Source: Calothrix membranacea FACHB-236 (lineage in GTDB: Bacteria > Cyanobacteriota > Cyanobacteriia > Cyanobacteriales > Nostocaceae). Taken from it: DNA of 64,000 nt. Under the pieces are notes generated by a model. The model was not told the origin of the DNA, did not search any database, and saw nothing but the letters and a program-made list of their open reading frames with translations. A program made the position numbers and the translations under genes. Within the stretch, counting starts at the first letter, position 1. Each line of letters opens with the position of its first letter. Below are positions 53,048 to 62,300 of the stretch, in pieces. The stretch covers positions 1 to 64,000 of the forward strand of contig NZ_JACJPX010000037.1 in NCBI RefSeq assembly GCF_014696315.1. Direction: 5' to 3'.

Positions 53048-56000
53048 ATGCAAACTCAAATTATTGAGGGCTTTCGGCTTTCCCCCCAACAAAAGCGTCT
53101 TTGGTTCTTACAAAAATTTAGTCTAGCTTATCGTACTCAATGCGCTCTTTTAATTGAGGGAAACTTGCAAGTAGAAACTTTAAAAATTGCTGTAGAACAA
53201 ATTATCAGTCACCACGGAATTTTGCGTACAACTTTTCGCTATCTACCTGGGATGAAAATTCCTGTTATGGCTGTAGCGGATAAGTCTATTCTTTCATGGC
53301 GTGATATATATCTTGGGGAATTAGAACCTCAAGATATTGCAGAAAATATTCAGGCAATTTTTCAAGCAGGAAGAAGCCTTGCTGATAATTTTGACCAAAG
53401 TTCACTTTTGCATTTGTCTTTGCTGAAGTTATCCCCAGATAAACATATTTTGGTTATTAACCTACCAGCGCTTTGTGCAGACACTTGGACTTTGAAAAAT
53501 CTTGTGCAAAAAATTAGTCATTATTATGCTAACTGTCTTCAAGGTAAACAAGTAGATGCGGAAGTATTGCAATACATCCAGTTTGCAGAATGGCAAAATC
53601 AATTACTTGAAGACCAAGAAGCACAAATAGGCAAAGAATACTGGCAACAGCAAGATTTTTCGGCTCTCAAGACGTTAACGCTACCGCTAGAAAACCATTA
53701 TTTAAAAGCATCTAAATTTGAACCTGATAGTTTTACCTTAGCAGTTAATTCGGATGTGGCAGTGAAGCTGATAACATCAGCGAAAAAATATAATATTGCG
53801 GTTAATCTCGTGCTTTTAGCTTGCTGGCAAATATTAATTTTGCGGCTGACAGGGCAGTCAGATATTATTGTTGGTATGGCAGCAAATCGCCGAGAATATG
53901 AAGAACTACAGGATATATTAGGACTTGTGGCGACATGGCTACCAATTAAAATTCATTTAACTTCAGATTTATGCTTTTCAGAAGTATTAGAAATAATTCA
54001 AAAAACTATTAGTGATGCTGAAGAATGGCAAGATTATTTTGTCTCGGAATTTGTAGAGAATGAAGATAATTTACTTTGTCCAATTTGTTTTGAATTTGAG
54101 GAATTACCCGAAAAAATTATAACGAAAAAGATATCATTTTCTTTTTATAACTATTATAGTTGCACTGAACAGTTTAAAGTTAAACTCTCTTGTATTCTTG
54201 AGCGTAACAGTTTAATCACTAACTTTCACTTTGATCCAAACTATTTCAGTATTGACACAATTCAACGCTTGGCTATTCAGTATCAAACATTATTGGCTAA
54301 TGTAACTCAAAATCCAGAAGTCACAATCAATGATTTGGACATTCTCAGTCAAAGCGATCGCCAACAATTACTAATTGAGTTTAACCAACCGCAGATATCT
54401 ACCCAACCAAATCACAAGTGTATTCACCAAATATTTGCAGAACAGGTAGAAAAAACACCTGATCGCGTTGCTGTGGTGTTTGCAAAACAGCAACTCACTT
54501 ATACACACCTCAACCGTAAAGCCAATCAACTAGCTCACTACTTACAAGCACTGGGAGTCAAACCAGAAGTGATAGTTGGGTTGTATGTCGAGCGCTCCCT
54601 AGACATGATTGTGGGACTTTTAGGTATCCTCAAAGCTGGTGGAGCATACCTGCCAATAGATGCCACATTACCAACACAAAATTTAACTGCTCGGTTGCAA
54701 GATGCTCAAGTACCAGTTGTTTTAACCCAAAAGAGCTTGCAGCATAATATACCAAAAGATGTAGCAGTCAAGGTGATTTGTCTAGATACTGATTGGGATG
54801 CGATCGCGCAGTACGACGATACAAATCCCAACAGTGAAGTGACAATTGACAACTTACTCTATGTCTTGTTTACATCTGGTTCTACAGGTAAACCCAAAGG
54901 CGTAGCAATTGAACACCAGCAGTTGGTGAATTATCTCAACAGCATCACACCACAATTAAACCTTCCCCCTGCGGCTCACTTCGCTAATGTTTCAACTTTA
55001 GCAGCGGATTTAGGGAATACCATAATTTTTTCCTCGCTGTGTTCGGGGGGTTGTCTGCATCTCATCTCCTTTGAGTGTGCTACTAATGCCTTAGCCTTGG
55101 CTGAATACTTTTCTCAATATCCTATTGACTGTCTCAAAATTGTACCTTCCCACCTAGCAACTCTCTTGGCATCGGCTCCTGCTAAATCGATTTTTCCGCG
55201 TCAGCTACTAATATTAGGTGGTGAAGTGGCTACTTGGGATTTAATCGCACAAATTCAGCAGCAAGCCGCAAGTTGCCAGATTTTAAATCATTACGGCCCA
55301 ACAGAAGCCACAGTTGGTACACTGACTTATCTAGTAGAACCTAATCAACAGCTTTTCCTTAATTTCAAACCCAATACAGTTCCCCTAGGCCGTCCACTGG
55401 CTCATACCCAGGTGTACTTGCTTGATGAGCAGATGCAACCTGTACCCATTGGCGCGACCGGTGAATTGTATATAGGTGGTGCAGGTTTAGCCAGAGGTTA
55501 TTTACACAGATCCCAGTTAACAGCAGAACGATTTATTCCCAATCCTTACTTTTCAGCAACTAATCAAAAGTCGGGAACGCGCCTTTATAAAACTGGAGAT
55601 ATTGGCCGTTACCTACCTAACGGCAATATTGAGTTTATCGGACGAGTTGATCGTCAAGTAAAACTCCGGGGTTTTCGGATAGAGCTAGGAGAAATTGAAT
55701 CGATAATTGCTCAATACCCCCAAGTACAGCAAGCTATAGTTGTACTTCAACAACAAGAAAAAGGCAATCAGCGATTGGTAGCCTACGTTGTTCTCAAGCC
55801 ACAAAACACCCTGATAACTAGCGAACTGCGGCAATTTTTGACCCAAAAACTGCCAGAATACATGATACCTTCAGCTTTTGTCATCTTGAAGGCTCTACCA
55901 CTCACTCCTAACGGCAAGATAGACTTTCAGGCTTTACCAGAACCAGATAGTTACAGTCGAGAATTAGCAGCTACTTATCAACCTCCGCAAACAGAATTAG

Positions 56001-56284
56001 AGCAAAACATCGCTAATATTTGGCAAGAAATTTTGAATGTGGAAAAAGTTGGAATTAACGATAACTTTTTTGAACTTGGTGGTCATTCCTTACTGCTGGT
56101 GCAAGTTCATAGCAAACTGCAAAAAACAATTCATCAAATATCAATTACCGATTTATTTGCTTATCCGACTATTAGCACATTAGCAAAATATTTAACTCAA
56201 GATGGTGAGCAACAACCTTTTTTAGCAACTAGTCAAAACAGGGCAGAAAATCGGATATCGGCAAGAGCGCAAAGAAGACGTTAA
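53048..56284 (+). CDS. NRPS module: interface-like C-A(Asp)-PCP
   Basis: 1078 residues. The first 440 residues are again a degenerate C-like domain (INLPALCADTW in place of HHxxxDG), similar to the one in 43559. The A domain is at 465-960; its pocket residues from AADLGNT, LKIVPSH, LLILGGE and LNHYGPTEATVG give about D-L-T-K-L-G-H-V, close to the Asp code DLTKVGHI. The A domain form with S-T-L-A-A-D-L-G-N-T is one I associate with beta-hydroxy-Asp siderophore synthetases. The PCP has ELGGHSLL near 1012, and a basic tail (R-A-Q-R-R-R) follows. Condensation must come from the C domain at the end of the previous NRPS, with hydroxylation by its fused dioxygenase. No E domain. Confidence 0.9.
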   Translation: MQTQIIEGFRLSPQQKRLWFLQKFSLAYRTQCALLIEGNLQVETLKIAVEQIISHHGILRTTFRYLPGMKIPVMAVADKSILSWRDIYLGELEPQDIAENIQAIFQAGRSLADNFDQSSLLHLSLLKLSPDKHILVINLPALCADTWTLKNLVQKISHYYANCLQGKQVDAEVLQYIQFAEWQNQLLEDQEAQIGKEYWQQQDFSALKTLTLPLENHYLKASKFEPDSFTLAVNSDVAVKLITSAKKYNIAVNLVLLACWQILILRLTGQSDIIVGMAANRREYEELQDILGLVATWLPIKIHLTSDLCFSEVLEIIQKTISDAEEWQDYFVSEFVENEDNLLCPICFEFEELPEKIITKKISFSFYNYYSCTEQFKVKLSCILERNSLITNFHFDPNYFSIDTIQRLAIQYQTLLANVTQNPEVTINDLDILSQSDRQQLLIEFNQPQISTQPNHKCIHQIFAEQVEKTPDRVAVVFAKQQLTYTHLNRKANQLAHYLQALGVKPEVIVGLYVERSLDMIVGLLGILKAGGAYLPIDATLPTQNLTARLQDAQVPVVLTQKSLQHNIPKDVAVKVICLDTDWDAIAQYDDTNPNSEVTIDNLLYVLFTSGSTGKPKGVAIEHQQLVNYLNSITPQLNLPPAAHFANVSTLAADLGNTIIFSSLCSGGCLHLISFECATNALALAEYFSQYPIDCLKIVPSHLATLLASAPAKSIFPRQLLILGGEVATWDLIAQIQQQAASCQILNHYGPTEATVGTLTYLVEPNQQLFLNFKPNTVPLGRPLAHTQVYLLDEQMQPVPIGATGELYIGGAGLARGYLHRSQLTAERFIPNPYFSATNQKSGTRLYKTGDIGRYLPNGNIEFIGRVDRQVKLRGFRIELGEIESIIAQYPQVQQAIVVLQQQEKGNQRLVAYVVLKPQNTLITSELRQFLTQKLPEYMIPSAFVILKALPLTPNGKIDFQALPEPDSYSRELAATYQPPQTELEQNIANIWQEILNVEKVGINDNFFELGGHSLLLVQVHSKLQKTIHQISITDLFAYPTISTLAKYLTQDGEQQPFLATSQNRAENRISARAQRRR

Positions 56285-56325
56285 CTAACACCAAAAAAAA
56301 TAATTACAAAGTTTAGGAGTGTAGT

Positions 56326-59238
56326 ATGTATGAATTAGAAACCGATAATATTCTTAATCAGGTAGCAATTATTGGCATGGCTGGGCGTTTTCCCAAAGCC
56401 AAAAATATCAATGATTTTTGGTATAATCTCCAGCAGGGAAATGAAATGATTTCCTTTTTTTCAGAGCAAGAGCTACAGTCAGCAGGAATAGATCCTGTTG
56501 TCCTGAAGAATCCTAATTTCGTTAAAGCAAATGGGGCATTAGAAGACATCGAACTATTTGATGCAACATTCTTTGGTTACACCCCGAAACAGGCAGAAAT
56601 TATTGACCCCCAGCATCGCCTGTTTTTAGAAGTTGCCTGGTCAGCTTTAGAAAATGCAGGCTATGATTCTGAAAACTATGACGGTCGCATTAGTATTTAT
56701 GGTGGTGCTACCATTAGCAGTTATTTTTTATTCAATCTTTTTTTCAACCCAGAATTAATAAATTTAGTTGGTATTGATCAAATTAGGCATAACAATCGTC
56801 CAGATAACTTAACTACAAGAATTGCTTATAAGTTAAATTTAAATGGTTCTGCAATTACAGTTCAAACAGGGTGTTCAACTTCACTAGTTGCCGTGCATTT
56901 AGCTTGTCAAAGTTTGCTAGATCAAGAATGTGATATGGCATTAGCCGGTGGAGTTGCTATATCTGCTGCCCAAAAAGTTGGTTATTTATATCAAGAGGGA
57001 GGAATTTTGTCTCCTGATGGACATTGCCGTGCTTTTGATGTAAAAGCACAGGGAACTGTTAGTGGTAATGGCATCGGTATTGTAGTTTTAAAACGATTGG
57101 CAGATGCTTTAGCAGATAAAGATTCTATTCATGCTGTGATCAAAGGTTCAGCTATTAACAATGATGGTTCCGAAAAAGTTGGTTACACTGCCCCTAGCGT
57201 TAATGGGCAAGCAAAAGTGATTGCTGAGGCTTTGGCAATAGCAAGAGTTGCACCTGAGACGATTAGCTATGTAGAAGCACATGGTACGGCGACTGCTTTA
57301 GGAGACCCCATTGAAGTTGCTGCACTAACAAAAGCTTACCGTATAGGTACTGACAAAAAGAATTTCTGTGCAATCGGTTCGGTGAAAACGAATATTGGGC
57401 ATTTAGATACAGCATCTGGTGTTGCTGGTTTAATTAAAACTGTTTTGGCTCTGAAGCATAAACAGATACCTCCTAGTCTGCATTTTGAAGAGCCTAATCC
57501 CAAAATTGACTTTGACAACAGTCCCTTTTACGTCAATAGCACACTGGCGGAATGGCAGACAAATGGGATACCCCGACGTGCTGGAGTTAGTTCCTTTGGG
57601 ATTGGTGGTACTAATGCTCATCTAATTCTGGAAGAAGCTCCGGCTTTAAGGGTGCAGGGGGGTAAGGATACAGGGGTGCAGGGAAGAGGATATCAATTAC
57701 TCTTGCTCTCTGCTAAGACTGAATCTGCATTAGATACTGCTACCGATAATCTGGCTCAACATTTCATACAGCATCCTGACCTAAATATAGCGGATGTTGC
57801 TTATACCCTCAATGTCGGTCGCCGCGCTTTTGAACATCGGCGAATAGTGGTTTGCCAAGACATTAAAGATGCCATAGAAGCCTTAGAGAGCCAAGAATCG
57901 CAAATGGTGTTGACGCAGTTTCAAGAACCGAGCAATATAGGCGATCGCTCGATTGTATTCATGTTTCCTGGACAAGGCTCTCAGTATGTAAATATGGGTA
58001 AAGATTTATACGAAAATGAGTCTATTTTCCGGGAACAAGTTGATTACTGTTGTGAGTTGCTGAAATCATATTTGGGTTTAGATTTACGTACTGTAATTTA
58101 TCCCCCCGAACAACATCAGCAAGCAGCAGCACAACAACTAAAACAAACTGAAATTACCCAATCAGCACTGTTTGTAATTGAGTATGCCTTAGCAAAGTTG
58201 TGGATGGCATGGGGTGTCCATCCTCAAGCCATGATTGGTCATAGCATTGGGGAATATGTAGCCGCAACTTTGGCTGGCGTATTTTCTCTGGAAGATGCTT
58301 TAGCAGTGGTAGCAATGCGTGGGCGTTTGATGCAACAAATACCTGCCGGTGCCATGCTTGCTGTACCATTATCAGAGTTGGAACTTCAACCGTTATTAAC
58401 TGAAGAACTTGCCTTAGCAGCAAATAATGGCTCTTCTCATTGTGTAGTTTCAGGCACAGAGTTAGCAATTCATAACTTGCAAAATCAACTCAACCAGCAA
58501 GGTGTAGATGGTCGAATTTTACACACTTCTCATGCTTTTCATTCTCAGATGATGAACCCAATCATCGAGCCATTTACCAAGCATCTACAAAAAATAAATC
58601 TTAAATATCCTACCATTCCCTTTATATCTAATGTCACTGGTACTTGGATTACAAATGCTCAAGCAATAGATGGCAATTATTGGGCTAAACATTTACGTCA
58701 AACAGTCCGCTTTGATCAAGGAATTTCTGAGTTACTCAAACAACCAAATCGAATTTTTTTAGAAGTTGGTGCCGGGCAGACATTGAGTACCTTAACTAAG
58801 CGTAAGCAACAAGATTGCTTAGTGTTCTGTTCAATCCGGCATCCTCATAATCAACAATCCGATATAGTATTTTTGCTGCACAATTTGGGTCAGCTTTGGT
58901 TAAATAGAGTTGCGATAGATTGGCATAGTTTTTATAGCAATGAACAATTTCATCGCTTGCCTTTGCCAACATATCCCTTTGAGCGAAAAAGATACTGGAT
59001 AGAGCCTTCTCAAGTTAGTACATACAATCCTTGGTTTAAACAACGACAGGGAGCAGAGAGCAGTGAGTCCTTGGAGTCTCTCCCAGTAGAGCGGCTACGG
59101 AGGGAAAAGGAACAGCGAACAGATAAACAAAAAGAAGAACAAAGTTTTGCTAATAACACTGTTTCAACAGTAATTTCACAACAATTAAATCTGATGTTTC
59201 AGCAATTAGATTTATTAGAAGATTATGTAAGTTCTTAA
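56326..59238 (+). CDS. PKS KS-AT didomain protein
   Basis: 970 residues. The KS is at 10-430 (Cys in VQTGCSTSLVA near 182; EAHGTATALGDP; TNIGHLDTASG). The AT is at 545-860 (GHSIGEY near 638; TSHAFHSQ near 736, malonyl type). The protein then ends with a linker and a Gln/Leu coiled tail (Q-Q-L-N-L-M-F-Q-Q-L-D-L-L-E-D) without KR or ACP. That tail probably docks to the next protein, which begins with an ACP. AGGAG precedes the ATG. The linker is repeat-rich: two stretches (57649-57690 and 59041-59115) look like short intergenic repeats absorbed into the frame. It adds a malonate, leaving a beta-ketone for the aminotransferase that follows. Confidence 0.88.
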   Translation: MYELETDNILNQVAIIGMAGRFPKAKNINDFWYNLQQGNEMISFFSEQELQSAGIDPVVLKNPNFVKANGALEDIELFDATFFGYTPKQAEIIDPQHRLFLEVAWSALENAGYDSENYDGRISIYGGATISSYFLFNLFFNPELINLVGIDQIRHNNRPDNLTTRIAYKLNLNGSAITVQTGCSTSLVAVHLACQSLLDQECDMALAGGVAISAAQKVGYLYQEGGILSPDGHCRAFDVKAQGTVSGNGIGIVVLKRLADALADKDSIHAVIKGSAINNDGSEKVGYTAPSVNGQAKVIAEALAIARVAPETISYVEAHGTATALGDPIEVAALTKAYRIGTDKKNFCAIGSVKTNIGHLDTASGVAGLIKTVLALKHKQIPPSLHFEEPNPKIDFDNSPFYVNSTLAEWQTNGIPRRAGVSSFGIGGTNAHLILEEAPALRVQGGKDTGVQGRGYQLLLLSAKTESALDTATDNLAQHFIQHPDLNIADVAYTLNVGRRAFEHRRIVVCQDIKDAIEALESQESQMVLTQFQEPSNIGDRSIVFMFPGQGSQYVNMGKDLYENESIFREQVDYCCELLKSYLGLDLRTVIYPPEQHQQAAAQQLKQTEITQSALFVIEYALAKLWMAWGVHPQAMIGHSIGEYVAATLAGVFSLEDALAVVAMRGRLMQQIPAGAMLAVPLSELELQPLLTEELALAANNGSSHCVVSGTELAIHNLQNQLNQQGVDGRILHTSHAFHSQMMNPIIEPFTKHLQKINLKYPTIPFISNVTGTWITNAQAIDGNYWAKHLRQTVRFDQGISELLKQPNRIFLEVGAGQTLSTLTKRKQQDCLVFCSIRHPHNQQSDIVFLLHNLGQLWLNRVAIDWHSFYSNEQFHRLPLPTYPFERKRYWIEPSQVSTYNPWFKQRQGAESSESLESLPVERLRREKEQRTDKQKEEQSFANNTVSTVISQQLNLMFQQLDLLEDYVSS

Positions 59239-59352
59239 GTTTTGATCACGAACTGCAAATTGTCTCAAGTACGCAAAAAAAGATAGAAATTATTAAGTGC
59301 AAGTTTAGAGATAAATGGTATTACTATATAAAATTTATTATTTTTTGTAATT

Positions 59353-62300
59353 ATGACTCAAAAATCACGAGATGAAATTTTATTAATTCTTAAAGAAATT
59401 CTCAGTCAATCACTGGGAGTAAAATTATCTGGAATCAAGAGTCAGACTCCTTTTATCGAAATGGGAGCAGATTCTCTAATTTTGTTGCAATTTAATCGGG
59501 CTATTAAAGAAAAATTAAGTATTGATATTTCTTTCCGCTTATTGTTAGAAGATTTTCCAACAATTGATGCTTTAGCAACTTATATACATGAAAAATTTCT
59601 TCCACAAGTATCTCTAAAGCCTAGTTTGAAAGTAACGGAAATACCATTTTCTGTCGAAGCACAAGCAACACAGATATTTAAACAAGCAGAGCAAAAATTT
59701 TCAGCAAATACTGTTTTAGAACAGGTTGTAGCACAGCAATTGCAGCTTATGTCTAAACAGCTAGACTTATTACGTAAAGCAGGTTTAGCTAATAACATAG
59801 TACCTGCCCTCAAAGCTGATGAGCAGGTTGCTCCTAGCTCAACGTCAATTTCTCAGCCTTTAGTCAATCAGGCTAATAACATATCCAACCAGGAAGAGAC
59901 TACTGGCAAGATAAAATTGAGTCTGCGTCAGCAACAACATCTGGATGCTTTAATTAAGCAGTTTGCTGAACGTACTCAAGAATCTAAACGACTTACTCAA
60001 GATTATCGTTCCTGCCATGCTAATAGTAGAGCGATCGCCGGTTTTCTGCCTTTAACCAAAGAGATAGTGTATCCCATCCACGGACAACGTGGAGCAGGAG
60101 CCAGACTTTGGGATGTTGACGGTAACGAATATGTAGATATCTCAATGGGTTTTGGTTCTCTGTTATTTGGTCATTCACCCTCTTTTATCCTCAAAGCCGT
60201 TCAAGAACAAATTCAGCAAGGTATACTGAATGGCCCGCAATCGCGTGTGGCTGGTCAGGTGGCCAAGTTAATTTGCGAACTGACAGGTGCAGAACGAGCT
60301 GCGTTTTGTAATGATGGTAGCGAGGCCGTGATGGGAGCAATACGCATAGCACGCGCTACTACTAGACGGACAAAAATTGCTTTATTTGCTGGCTCTTATC
60401 ACGGTAATTATGATGGGGTTTTAGTTAGAGGCGGGACAACCAGTGAAGGAACGCCGCACTCTGTTCCTAAAGCTATAGGTATTCCATCATACATTGCTGA
60501 TGATGTGATTGTATTAGACTATGGAAATCCTGAAGCGATCGAGATTCTTAAAACTCAGGCTCACGAATTAGCTGCTGTTTTAGTTGAGCCAATACAAAGT
60601 AGCCGTCCAGAATTGCAACCCAAAGAGTTTTTATTTCAGTTAAGACAACTTACCCAAGAAACAGGAATTGTTTTAATTTTTGACGAAGTAATTACTGGCT
60701 TTCGGATGCACCCAGGCGGTATTCAAGGATTGTGGAATATTCAAGCAGATTTGACTACCTACGGTAAAGCTGTTGCTGGTGGGATGCCCATTGGAGTTGT
60801 AGCTGGTAAGGCTGCTTTGATGGATGCACTTGATGGCGGTATGTGGAACTATGGAGATCAGTCTTATCCTGAAGCAGAAACCACCATCTTTGCAGGTACT
60901 TTTTTTAAACATCCTCTGGTAATGGCTGCGGCTTGGGCTGCACTCAACCATATTAAAAACTGTGGGGCGCAACTTCAAGAAGAGCTAACTCAAAAGACAA
61001 CAAAATTAGCCGCAATTCTCAATGATTACTTTGAGCAAATACAAGTACCAATTCGGATAGTTCATTTTGGCTCACTCTTTCGTTTTGCTGCCTCCAGTCC
61101 TTTACAATTTGGTAACTTATTTTTCTATTACTTACTTAAAAAAGGCATTTATGTCTGGGAAGGACGCACCCTTTATTTATCCACATCTCACACCGATGCA
61201 GACATTGAGCAGATAATTCAGGCAGTCAAGGAAAGTGTCGTAGAAATGCAACAAGGGGAGTTATTGCCATCTTTAGCCACTTCCACAACTCCCCCAGAAA
61301 CTATCAAACTTCCTCTAACAGCAGCACAAAAGGAACTCTGGTTTTTAGCACAGATGGGAGATAAAGCCTCCCGCGCCTATAACGAATCTAGATATATCCA
61401 TCTGCGAGGAACTTTCAATTTATCGGCAGTACATCAGGCTATTCAAGAAATTATTCATCGTCACGAAGCATTACGAACTACTTTTAGTCCAGAGGGGGAT
61501 GAGCAAATCATTCATCCCAGTTTAACTATAGATATTCCTGTCAGCGACTTGTCGATTTTAGAGCCAAGTCAACGAGAAGCACAGCTATCAAAGTTGTTAG
61601 CACAGGAAGCTCAACAAACTTTTGCGCTTGAGCAAGGCCCATTATTGCGCTTTTATCTAATCAAGCTAGAAGAACAACACCATATTTTAGTGATGACTAA
61701 TCATCATATCGTTGCTGACGGTTGGTCGATTGGTGTTTTACTACGAGAACTAGCGGCTATATATTCAGCCGAGTGCCAAGGTATTGCTTGTCAACTGCCA
61801 CAACCCCAAAAATTTAGTGAGTATGCTTTGTCGCAAATACAGCTGCAACAAAGCCCAGAGATGAAGAAAGCCAGGGCTTATTGGCTAGAGCAATTTGCTA
61901 CAGTGCCAGTTTTGGAATTACCGAGCGATCGCCCTCGACCATCCATATTTACTTACACTGGAGCAAGGGAGAATATTGCCCTAACTTCCTCGTTATATAA
62001 CGATTTAAAAAACTTGAGCAGCCAACGTGGTTACACTTTATTTACCATCTTGCTAGGCTCATTTATGGCTTTTTTACAACGATTGGCTAATCAGCAAGAC
62101 ATCGTTGTTGGTATTGCTTCAGCAGGACAGTCGGCGATCGCAGGCAAGTATCTTGTTGGACATTGTGTCAATTTATTACCAATACGTAATCCAGATATTA
62201 AAAATCCCACATTTGTAGAGTATTTAAGTTTAGTTCAAAAGATATTGTTAGATGCTTATGAGCATCAAATTTACCCATTTATTAACCTAATTGAAGAATT

